Origin: a virus
Reading direction: 5' to 3' (one strand)
DNA length: 58,493 nt
IMG/VR virus record: IMGVR_UViG_3300043449_000801
Location: 1-58,493 of that record
Below are positions 52,753-58,493 of this stretch, piece after piece. Under the pieces are notes generated by a model that was not told the DNA's origin, searched no databases, and was given only the letters and a program-made list of their open reading frames with translations. A program made the translations under genes and the position numbers. Numbering within the stretch: the first letter of the stretch is position 1; the number at the start of each line of letters is the position of its first letter.

Positions 52753-52917
52753 ATGGAGTATGCATTGTTTAAAGGATTCAACAAAGTAGGTATCTTTCCT
52801 AACTACGAATCAGCAAAGAAAGCTATCAATGGAGATGGTATTTATAATATTTGCGCCATTAAAGCCATTAACGGAAAGCTAACAATATTATCAAGGGAAG
52901 CAATAAGAATAGGTTAA
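52753..52917 (+). CDS. Very small hypothetical protein
   Basis: A 54-residue protein (MEYALFKGFNKVGIFPNYES, AKKAINGDGIYNICAIKAIN). The leader CTAACCAAATAAAACAAGTAATC resembles the leaders of the next genes. Its stop codon (in GGTTAA) is the first strand of stem I of the downstream hammerhead. No family recognised. Confidence 0.6.
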   Translation: MEYALFKGFNKVGIFPNYESAKKAINGDGIYNICAIKAINGKLTILSREAIRIG

Positions 52918-52967
52918 CTGATGAGTCTTTAGTAGACGAAATGCCGTAGCAATACGGCATCTTAACC
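52912..52967 (+). ncRNA. Type I hammerhead ribozyme (HHR1)
   Basis: Stem I GGTTAA/TTAACC (52912-52917 with 52962-52967); core CTGATGA (52918-52924); stem II GTCT/AGAC with loop TTAGT; GAAA (52938-52941); stem III TGCCGTA/TACGGCA with a GCAA loop; and UC before the cleavage site after 52961. Base 52941 (A15.1) pairs with U16.1, and G10.1-C11.1 is kept. Every conserved position of the hammerhead core is present. It starts inside the stop codon of the upstream gene and leads directly into the next gene's leader. Confidence 0.92.
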
Positions 52968-52983
52968 AAATAAATCAAGTAAC

Positions 52984-53106
52984 ATGAGAGCAATCAATTT
53001 AACAGTGAACATCCTATTTGTAGGAATGGTAGTAGTAGCAATCGCATTCGCGATGTACAAAGTAATCAGTGGTGCGCCAATCGGCAGCTATACTGCAATG
53101 GGATAA
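52984..53106 (+). CDS. Tiny single-pass membrane protein
   Basis: A 40-residue protein with one hydrophobic helix (ILFVGMVVVAIAFAMYKVI) near the middle. Translation follows the ribozyme-derived leader TTAACCAAATAAATCAAGTAAC. It is the first cistron of the RNA between the two hammerhead cleavage sites. No family recognised. Confidence 0.55.
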   Translation: MRAINLTVNILFVGMVVVAIAFAMYKVISGAPIGSYTAMG

Positions 53107-53139
53107 ACAGAGTATTAATAACCAAAAAAAATCAATCAC

Positions 53140-53247
53140 ATGAGCGCAAGAATTTTAAAGATAGAAGGCCGTTACGAAGTTATCGGTTTCTTTCAAAATG
53201 ACGTACTAATTAGGACTACCAAAAGGTTAGTTACTAACTGGAAATAG
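53140..53247 (+). CDS. Tiny hypothetical protein
   Basis: A 35-residue protein (MSARILKIEGRYEVIGFFQN, DVLIRTTKRLVTNWK). Its stop TAG shares a base with the start of the second hammerhead. Second cistron of the RNA between cleavage sites. No family recognised. Confidence 0.5.
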   Translation: MSARILKIEGRYEVIGFFQNDVLIRTTKRLVTNWK

Positions 53248-53303
53248 GTTAACTGATGAGAATTTAGTATTCGAAACGGCATTCACGAGATGCCGTCTTA
53301 ACC
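53247..53303 (+). ncRNA. Type I hammerhead ribozyme (HHR2)
   Basis: Stem I GGTTAA/TTAACC (53247-53252 with 53298-53303); core CTGATGA (53253-53259); stem II GAAT/ATTC with loop TTAGT; GAAA (53273-53276); stem III CGGCAT/ATGCCG with a 7-base loop; cleavage predicted after C at 53297. Compared with HHR1, stem II and stem III pair with different bases while the core and stem I are identical, which is compensatory covariation and strong evidence that the RNA structure is selected. Confidence 0.92.
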
Positions 53304-53319
53304 AAAAAAATCAATTATT

Positions 53320-53658
53320 ATGGAAAGGAAAGAAATTATTGCAGCAATTGAGAACATGTGCAGCGAAGATTTATTCATGCTTAACAACATTTTTTGTGAT
53401 GTAATGAGCTGCTACGATGACCAAATATTTGGTAACGATGAGGAGTTTTTTAACATGTTTTTTGAGGGGAAACCAATGGAAGCCGCAAGGGCTGCCGTGT
53501 TTGGTGATTACAATTTTCATCACGAATATGTAAAGTTCAACGGATACGGAAATTTGGAAAGCTTTGATTTTATTGGTATTGAAAATCTACCTGACAGTTT
53601 GGATAGAATTGTAGATGCAATTGAAGAAAGCTTTAATGCATTTGAGGATTTATTTTAA
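53320..53658 (+). CDS. Small acidic protein
   Basis: A 112-residue, strongly acidic protein (SEDLFMLNNIFCDVMSCYDD, DRIVDAIEESFNAFEDLF). The leader follows the HHR2 cleavage product (TTAACCAAAAAAATCAATTATT). Acidic composition could fit a DNA-mimic such as an antirestriction protein, but no specific family is recognised. Confidence 0.55.
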   Translation: MERKEIIAAIENMCSEDLFMLNNIFCDVMSCYDDQIFGNDEEFFNMFFEGKPMEAARAAVFGDYNFHHEYVKFNGYGNLESFDFIGIENLPDSLDRIVDAIEESFNAFEDLF

Positions 53659-53710
53659 TTAATTAATAGAGGGGCGCGCATTCTGTCAACGCGAAATTAA
53701 ATTAAGGGTT

Positions 53711-53863
53711 ATGAAAAAGTTAATTCAAATTTTAATGCTCGTATGCATGTTCTTATTGACGTTAAGTTTATTGGACAATCCGAATACAGACCTATGCCTA
53801 TTGGGGATGGGTTATGTATTGACAATGGGAATATTATTGGTATCAATCACAGAAAAAAAGTAA
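53711..53863 (+). CDS. Tiny two-helix membrane protein
   Basis: A 50-residue protein with two hydrophobic segments (LIQILMLVCMFLLTLSLL and LCLLGMGYVLTMGILLVSI). It sits just upstream of another tiny membrane protein in the same operon. No family recognised. Confidence 0.55.
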   Translation: MKKLIQILMLVCMFLLTLSLLDNPNTDLCLLGMGYVLTMGILLVSITEKK

Positions 53864-53866
53864 GTT

Positions 53867-53998
53867 ATGTTAACACGAATTTCATTAGTAGGATTGGCCA
53901 TGTACATTCCGATAGGATTGTATCTAGGCATCGTTGAAGAGACAAGGCTAGCGATGACGATAGCTGTATTATTAATCATTAAAGCATTAAGGAAATGA
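53867..53998 (+). CDS. Tiny membrane protein
   Basis: A 43-residue protein with two hydrophobic helices (ISLVGLAMYIPIGLYLG and LAMTIAVLLIIKAL). Follows the previous tiny membrane gene by 3 bases and overlaps the next gene as ATGA. No family recognised. Confidence 0.5.
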   Translation: MLTRISLVGLAMYIPIGLYLGIVEETRLAMTIAVLLIIKALRK

Positions 53999-54549
53999 AA
54001 GCACAAACTTTTTTACCGCTGTTCAGCGGATTCTACGGGTCACATTGGGATAGTGTTGATTTTTATGGGGAGGAGGAATACTTCTCCCTTCCAGATGGGG
54101 ATGAATTTTGGGAGTACGTTGATTGGGACAAATACCATAACCACATCGCAAAGGAAATGTGTTATGAGGTATGTATGATGCTGAGTGAATTCGTAACTGA
54201 TATTGAATTCGAATCCATATCAAGCCCTAAGTACTACAATTTTGAGAACGATAGCATCAATTGCACTATCGAATTTAACGAGGGAAAAGTGAATGACTAC
54301 ATACGTTCAAAGGGTCACGCATTTTCTGAATACATCCGCAAAAAATATACTAGCCGTGATGGATTCATATCGTTCTATTCAAACGATGCAAACGAATGGA
54401 TTGATTCATGGACGGAAGATCCGCACATGGTTGGGGCTGTTCTTCAATTCATTTGTGAAGAGGAGGGATTTGAAGAGCCTTTTGATTTGAATGATTGTCA
54501 CATCGGATTGTTTTACAAAGATGAAATTTACCAACACCAAATAGTATGA
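53995..54549 (+). CDS. Acidic early protein
   Basis: A 184-residue, strongly acidic protein beginning MKAQTFLPLFSGFYGSHWDS. The GFYGSxW start is seen in mobile element proteins of Bacteroidota; the function is unknown. Acidity might fit a DNA-mimic or antirestriction role, which is a guess. Overlaps both neighbours by 4 bases (ATGA), in a coupled operon. Confidence 0.6.
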   Translation: MKAQTFLPLFSGFYGSHWDSVDFYGEEEYFSLPDGDEFWEYVDWDKYHNHIAKEMCYEVCMMLSEFVTDIEFESISSPKYYNFENDSINCTIEFNEGKVNDYIRSKGHAFSEYIRKKYTSRDGFISFYSNDANEWIDSWTEDPHMVGAVLQFICEEEGFEEPFDLNDCHIGLFYKDEIYQHQIV

Positions 54550-54854
54550 AAAGAAATTTCGAAGACTTACCTCAGGCAGTGCAGGACGCATTGCTTGAGG
54601 CCCGCGATGCACAAGGTGCATTGATGCTGTTGTTCAGGGCAGGCTATACCTGTACGATAATTGAAGGAGATGTAGACCTTTCCTCGATAAAGGAACGCGA
54701 AAAGGATTTACGCAAGGTTATTAATCCTAACCTGAAGAGTAACGGCAAAATCGTTGAGGTAATCCGGACCATTGGATGGAAATGCGTTTGCTTGTTTGAG
54801 GGGAGCAATCGCGAGTATATTATTAACAAAGGAAGTCTCCAAAGGATTTCCTAA
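54546..54854 (+). CDS. Hypothetical early protein
   Basis: A 102-residue soluble alpha/beta protein (EDLPQAVQDALLEARDAQGA). ATGA overlap with the previous gene. No motif recognised. Confidence 0.6.
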   Translation: MKRNFEDLPQAVQDALLEARDAQGALMLLFRAGYTCTIIEGDVDLSSIKEREKDLRKVINPNLKSNGKIVEVIRTIGWKCVCLFEGSNREYIINKGSLQRIS

Positions 54855-54868
54855 TAACACTAACAGAT

Positions 54869-55048
54869 ATGAAAAGTTTAGAAGAAATGAGAGAGGAATT
54901 AGGCCATGAAACTGTACGTGAAATGGTCTACGATTACGCATTTTCAAGTATTGTTCCAGCATGCTGTGATAATGGATGTATGGTAGAGCCTGATGGCAAA
55001 TGTTCACATGGTCATCCGAGCATACTGTTGGAATATGGTTTGGTATAA
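54869..55048 (+). CDS. Small Cys-rich protein (PACC..GC family)
   Basis: A 59-residue protein with CCDNGCMVEPDGKCSHGHPS, four Cys and two His likely binding a metal. This Cys-rich motif is widespread in short proteins of plasmids and phages (pattern C-C-x-x-G-C-x-V-E-P-D-G-x-C), though function is unknown. Confidence 0.65.
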   Translation: MKSLEEMREELGHETVREMVYDYAFSSIVPACCDNGCMVEPDGKCSHGHPSILLEYGLV

Positions 55049-55065
55049 ATTCGTAACTTCAAGGT

Positions 55066-55272
55066 ATGAAAAAGTTCATAGCGTCAGTAGTCCCATTTGG
55101 ATTAGCAGAAGAATGGGTGTTCAAAGGCCTGGAGGGTGATGATGACAATTCACGAATCGTTGAGTTAATTGTAAGCATGAGCGATACAGGAATACCTCTG
55201 TTTAAGATCAATCACTACGGCCCACAGAACAAGATATCGAAAGTAATTATCGAAGACATCTTCCTAAATTAG
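55066..55272 (+). CDS. Small hypothetical protein
   Basis: A 68-residue protein (FIASVVPFGLAEEWVFKGLE). Its stop TAG overlaps the outermost motif of the right iteron block (AGTGTTAAGA at 55271). No family recognised. Confidence 0.55.
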   Translation: MKKFIASVVPFGLAEEWVFKGLEGDDDNSRIVELIVSMSDTGIPLFKINHYGPQNKISKVIIEDIFLN

Positions 55273-55487
55273 TGTTAAGAATGCTGTAAAAGTGTCAAGA
55301 TTCAGTGTTTAGTGTTGACTAAGTGCTTAGTTGAAAACAGCTGAATCCTTTACTGTATCTATCTTTCCTTTATTTTAGTGTTAAGATGTTAGTATTATTA
55401 TAAAAAAAAAAAATAAGTATATATATAAGAGAGAATAAGAGAGGAAAAAAATAAAAAAATTTCGTGATGCTGTCGTCATGTCAGCAC
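55271..55487. repeat. Right block of spacing-conserved inverted iterons
   Basis: Mirror of the left block: AGTGTTAAGAAT at 55271-55282, AGTGTCAAGAT at 55291-55301, TTAGTTGAAAA region 55308-55337 (reverse of TTTTCAACTAAGCA...CACTAAA, 27 of 30 positions equal), TTTAGTGTTAAGATGTTA at 55374-55391, an A-rich tract with ATATATATA, and ATGTCAGCAC at 55478-55487. Distances 54, 36 and 20 bases between successive elements match the left block exactly. Confidence 0.85.
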
Positions 55488-55578
55488 TAATAAAATTAAG
55501 TAGTTCATAATCAATTGTTTAACCAATGTTACTTGCAACACAACGTTAGCACAACGTAGCATTAATCTCATTATCAAT

Positions 55579-56070
55579 ATGTTAGATAACATTAAGTATT
55601 TGGTCGCTAAGTACGACCTTGATTCGCCACAAAAGACTAGAGATAGGTCTTACAGAAGGTATTTCCTTTATGACTACCTGTATCCGCTGCTTACCTTAGA
55701 AAAGATAGGCGAGTTGTTTAACCGTGACCATGCAACAGTTCTCAAGGGTATCCGCATGGCGCAGCTCTTTGAGTCTGCCAATGACAATGTGTATTTGGAA
55801 ATGGTGAAGGATGTCCGCGATGATTTAGTTGGCGCGGTTGCCTCTGGTGACGTTCAAAGGACTGCGGCTGGCGTGGTTAAGCATTTCCATGAGATTCTTC
55901 TGAAGACTCAGGACGATCCATTTGAGGATGTCGCATGGGAGATTGCGGTTAGTGTGGTGGAGATGATTGCAGGAACGCAGCAAGATAGGCAGCAGCTGTT
56001 CTGGAAGGATGTCGCTAAAAAAATAAAAGGGATAGGTTGTAACCATTTTGAGAAAGATACGTTATCTTAG
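55579..56070 (+). CDS. DnaA-domain-IV-like DNA-binding protein (candidate initiator)
   Basis: A 163-residue protein. Residues about 20-60 match the DNA-binding domain IV of DnaA: a basic helix with RRYFLYDYLYPLLTLEKIGE then FNRDHATVLKGIRM, where RDHATVL (49-55) equals the DnaA signature (G)RDHTTVLHA. No AAA+ domain is present. The gene starts 92 bases after the right iteron block. Domain IV binds DnaA boxes, so this protein may bind the nearby iterons. Gene symbol withheld because only the DNA-binding part is present. Confidence 0.7.
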   Translation: MLDNIKYLVAKYDLDSPQKTRDRSYRRYFLYDYLYPLLTLEKIGELFNRDHATVLKGIRMAQLFESANDNVYLEMVKDVRDDLVGAVASGDVQRTAAGVVKHFHEILLKTQDDPFEDVAWEIAVSVVEMIAGTQQDRQQLFWKDVAKKIKGIGCNHFEKDTLS

Positions 56071-56191
56071 CACATTCTATCTGACAGCAGGTTTTTTAGG
56101 TATCCCTCCTGATGGGCACATCAGAAGTACGAATAGAGTGATATCTGTTCGTACTACGAAACGCTTTCATGGTGTTTTTTTGGTTATAGAG

Positions 56192-56221
56192 TCGGGAGGC
56201 GTGATTTCCTCCCGATTTTTA
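56192..56221 (+). terminator. Rho-independent terminator
   Basis: TCGGGAGG and CCTCCCGA form an 8-bp stem around an 8-base loop, followed by TTTTT, 120 bases after the DnaA-like gene. A second hairpin (GTACGAA..TTCGTAC, about 56128-56155) lies just upstream. Confidence 0.85.
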
Positions 56222-56245
56222 TGTCTAACTTAAATTAAATTAATT

Positions 56246-56791
56246 ATGTTATTTTATTTCAACAAAAAGAAACGAAGGTACATGCGAGTGCCAAATGAGG
56301 TTTACTACGCATTGATTGCAGTGTTGGTTGGTTACCTTGTGCTAAACAGGCAGAAGATTATTAAGTCTGATCCTAAGATAGTAAAGGTAGTAGTCCATGA
56401 CACGATTGTATCAGGACCTATTAAACCTACACGGGAGAACATCTACAAGTACATCGTTGCGTGTGGCATCAAGCACCCGGATATCGTATACAGGCAGGCG
56501 TTGTTAGAGAGTGGGTTCTGTTCGAACCTATATAGGAAGGCTAACAATCTGTTCGGCATGCGCGTAGCACGTAGCAGGCCAACAACAGCGAAGGGTGAGT
56601 ATAGTGGCTTCGCGCGTTATGACAATTGGATGGAGAGTGTGCAGGACTACGCGTTGTATCAGGCTGCATACATGAGGAAGGCGAGAACTAGAGAACAATA
56701 CTTCAACGCATTGGATGACAGCTATTGTGTTGGGCATGGCTACAGCACGAAGCTTAGGTCCTTGAGTGACGAGGTGTTGCGTAAACTATAA
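56246..56791 (+). CDS. Membrane-anchored glucosaminidase (peptidoglycan hydrolase)
   Basis: A 181-residue protein. Basic N-terminus, one transmembrane helix (YYALIAVLVGYLVL), then a glucosaminidase/lysozyme-like domain with the catalytic Glu in RQALLESGFCSNLY and the conserved NNLFGMRVARSRPTTAKGEY, then FARYDNWMESVQDY. Membrane tethering is unusual for an endolysin and places the domain outside the cytoplasm. It sits with early genes, away from the amidase. Confidence 0.75.
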   Translation: MLFYFNKKKRRYMRVPNEVYYALIAVLVGYLVLNRQKIIKSDPKIVKVVVHDTIVSGPIKPTRENIYKYIVACGIKHPDIVYRQALLESGFCSNLYRKANNLFGMRVARSRPTTAKGEYSGFARYDNWMESVQDYALYQAAYMRKARTREQYFNALDDSYCVGHGYSTKLRSLSDEVLRKL

Positions 56792-56794
56792 GTT

Positions 56795-57433
56795 ATGGCA
56801 TACATAGAGAGTAATTTTTTCCCCATTAAAGTATTCGTAAGGAACGAGTACATGTACCAAGGTACGAAGGGTCACGGTACTTTTTCGGAGGGTGTGGTGT
56901 TGTCTGTTAGATGCATGCCTGGACAGGCAGCCTTGTTTCAGGTGTTGTTGGACAATGGCGTGGTACGTGACAAGTTACCGAGTCATGCGTTGTTGACAGC
57001 TCCTAAGATACCATCTCCCGACTTGCCGTTCCACTACCTACAGATATGGAACTGCTTCAGTTATCGGTTCAGTGTGCATACGATTAACTATTTGTACGAC
57101 ACACCGGTATCTGTGTACATGAAGGATAGAGTATGGTACGAGGGAAGTTACTACGCTACTATTAATTGGGGCGCGAATGATTTGAACAGCGACTATACCT
57201 TAGCGGAGGATCCATTGGAGCATAAGTGTCACCATGTGATTCTTTTGGACAATGGGCAGATAGCACTACAGCCCAACAACAGGATAAGGTGGTCGGAGCC
57301 ATCGTTCGTTACGAAGCCTTTCCCAAGCAGACCGGACTACATGGTGAATAAGGACTACTACAACTGCGAAGGGTTTGATAAGTGGCATACGGAGGATAGC
57401 GATGTAATGTTTTACGAAATAGAGAAGATATGA
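56795..57433 (+). CDS. Conserved phage protein of unknown function
   Basis: A 212-residue protein beginning FFPIKVFVRNEYMYQGTKGH with a later LPSHALLTAPKIPSPDLPFH and LQIWNCFSYRFSV. I recognise this as a protein shared by many marine and Bacteroidota phages with no assigned function. It starts 3 bases after the previous gene and overlaps the next by 4. Confidence 0.7.
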   Translation: MAYIESNFFPIKVFVRNEYMYQGTKGHGTFSEGVVLSVRCMPGQAALFQVLLDNGVVRDKLPSHALLTAPKIPSPDLPFHYLQIWNCFSYRFSVHTINYLYDTPVSVYMKDRVWYEGSYYATINWGANDLNSDYTLAEDPLEHKCHHVILLDNGQIALQPNNRIRWSEPSFVTKPFPSRPDYMVNKDYYNCEGFDKWHTEDSDVMFYEIEKI

Positions 57434-57678
57434 ACACACCAATGCAGATGTTGATTGCCTATCTGGAGGCATCGATAGTGATTAATGACGATGGTCATTC
57501 GGACCGTAACGAGACGTACAGTAGGGTTATAGCCATTGCGAAGATATACGCAGAGCATGAGTTGTATCTGTTGCGTACTTTTTTTGAGGCAGGGCATAAC
57601 CATGCGGTAGGAAAGAAGATAGGTGCTGTAGATAAGTTCCCTGAGTTTGATGAATATATTAAGAGGTATGAAGAATAA
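57430..57678 (+). CDS. Small helical protein
   Basis: An 82-residue helical protein (MQMLIAYLEASIVINDDGHS) that overlaps its neighbours by 4 and 11 bases. No family recognised. Confidence 0.55.
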   Translation: MNTPMQMLIAYLEASIVINDDGHSDRNETYSRVIAIAKIYAEHELYLLRTFFEAGHNHAVGKKIGAVDKFPEFDEYIKRYEE

Positions 57679-58291
57679 AGTAGAGTTATTAGGTTGGTAT
57701 GGGTCTGACTTAGTGCATGCCCAATCGGCATGGACGAGTACTAGTAGAGACCTAACGGAGGAGAAGTTAGGAAGGGTTGATAAGCTGTTGACGATGTTGG
57801 CGAGCGAAGGACACCACACACCATTTGAGAAGTCTTCACTACACTTCTTGGTGACTTGCGATCAGGCATCACACATCCACTTGCTGAAGCACAGAATAGG
57901 CGTGAGTGTGAACGGAGAGAGCGCACGTTACAAGGAACTGACGGAAGACAAGTCATACATTCCGGAGGATTGGTATGGTACAAGTTGGGGATCGATGTTA
58001 TCGATTTACACACACAAGATGAACGGATTGTATCACGCGTGTTTGGAGGACCTTACACCTAAGCTAGGAAGAAAGAGAGCAAAGGAGAGTGCGCGGTTCT
58101 TTAAGATGATGAACAGTCAGATTACGTTGGATGTGATGTTTAACTGGAGGTCTTTCTACCACTTCTTGAAGCTGAGGGATAGTGAGCATGCCCAGGTTGA
58201 GATTAGGCAGATAGCACAGGAGATGTTGCGGTTGGTGAAGGATATTGAAGGAAATCCATTTGAAGAAACAATTAAAGCGTTTAAATTATGA
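57668..58291 (+). CDS. thyX: Flavin-dependent thymidylate synthase ThyX
   Basis: A ThyX enzyme that makes dTMP from dUMP using FAD and methylene-tetrahydrofolate. The ThyX signature is visible as HLLKHRIGVSVNGESARYK: (K/R)HR-x7-S with the first Arg replaced by Lys, and NGESARY. I use the ATG at 57668 (MKNKVELLGWYGSD), inside the previous gene; the longer form at 57647 is less likely. It would supply thymidine for phage replication. Confidence 0.9.
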   Translation: MKNKVELLGWYGSDLVHAQSAWTSTSRDLTEEKLGRVDKLLTMLASEGHHTPFEKSSLHFLVTCDQASHIHLLKHRIGVSVNGESARYKELTEDKSYIPEDWYGTSWGSMLSIYTHKMNGLYHACLEDLTPKLGRKRAKESARFFKMMNSQITLDVMFNWRSFYHFLKLRDSEHAQVEIRQIAQEMLRLVKDIEGNPFEETIKAFKL

Positions 58292-58493
58292 TTAGTCCAG
58301 AAGAAAAAGCAAAAAAAATATTTGATTATTATTATTTCTTTATGCGTAATAACAAAGATAGAAGGTATTTATCTATACAATGCGCATTAATTGCAGTTGA
58401 TGAATGTATTGAATCAACAAAACAATTAATACATCATTACATAAAATCAGATGAAAGTAGATACTCTGATATATATTTATCGATGTCTATATC
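58288..58493 (+). CDS. 5' part of the gene that spans the window ends
   Basis: Starts on the ATGA overlap with ThyX and runs to the end of the window without a stop (MISPEEKAKKIFDYYYFFMR, then LSIQCALIAVDECIESTKQL). The two last bases TC join with G at position 1 to give Ser and continue in frame to the stop at 229. The QCALIAVDE element is one that I associate with a common short-protein family in Bacteroidota phages. Confidence 0.7.
   Translation, partial: MISPEEKAKKIFDYYYFFMRNNKDRRYLSIQCALIAVDECIESTKQLIHHYIKSDESRYSDIYLSMSI

Noticed and set aside
56085-56165. CCTGATGGGCACATCAG and GTACGAA..TTCGTAC hairpins.
   Set aside because: The CTGATGG string is not followed by GAAA at the right place and lacks stem III with a UH site; it is more likely part of terminator-related structure.
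1-58493. tRNA genes, CRISPR arrays, insertion sequences, integrase and attachment sites.
   Set aside because: No tRNA fold, repeat-spacer array, transposase or integrase was seen by eye; the phage appears lytic. A short tRNA might have been missed without a covariance search.

Overview
The window reads as a complete, probably circular (or circularly permuted) genome of a tailed, podovirus-like phage that infects a Bacteroidota host. The open frame that begins at 58288 runs off the right end and continues in the same frame, without a stop, from base 1 to 229, so the two ends appear to join inside one gene. The host assignment rests on repeated TAnnTTTG promoter boxes (the Bacteroidota -7 element), A/T-rich leaders without strong Shine-Dalgarno sequences, a BT4734/VirE-N type primase and a DUF3127-like single-strand binding protein. 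The capsid, portal, terminase and tail-ring genes resemble the crAss-like/marine Bacteroidota phage lineage, but no giant RNA polymerase and no DNA polymerase is visible.

Layout. Rightward early and replication genes run from about 52.4 kb, through the end join, to 10.0 kb. They include an island of tiny genes with two hammerhead ribozymes, a DnaA-domain-IV-like protein, a membrane-anchored glucosaminidase, ThyX, a PD-(D/E)XK nuclease, an SSB-like protein, a primase/SF3 helicase, a C5-cytosine methyltransferase, an SF2 helicase, a VRR-NUC nuclease and a metallophosphoesterase. Leftward late genes run from 51.4 kb to 10.0 kb: a secreted protein, two paralogous basic proteins, GroEL and GroES, a fibre, small decoration-like proteins, a lysis cassette (coiled-coil membrane protein, holin, amidase), a tandem Cpn10-like protein, terminase, portal, scaffold, major capsid protein, ring proteins, a large tail protein, a threonine-rich adhesin with a neighbouring glycosyltransferase, internal virion proteins and a 2988-residue polyvalent ejection protein. 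The two arms converge at 10.0 kb. One gene, a winged-helix protein at 47.4 kb, breaks the late arm and points the other way.

Between the arms lies a 51.4-55.6 kb region that is the most unusual part. Two inverted blocks (about 51494-51779 and 55271-55487) carry the same short motifs at identical internal spacings (54, 36 and 20 bases) next to A/T-rich tracts, and look like paired origin or control sites. Between them sits the small-gene island. Two near-perfect type I hammerhead ribozymes overlap the stop codons of upstream tiny genes; cleavage at both would release a 336-base RNA carrying two tiny cistrons. A DnaA-domain-IV-like gene lies just outside the right block.

Functional picture. 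Replication probably uses a phage primase-helicase, initiator-like protein and SSB with host polymerase. Late transcripts appear to come from many short promoters, several only four bases from the start codon, implying leaderless mRNAs. The phage carries its own GroEL/GroES pair and a second Cpn10-like protein beside the terminase, suggesting a heavy folding demand for capsid or tail assembly.
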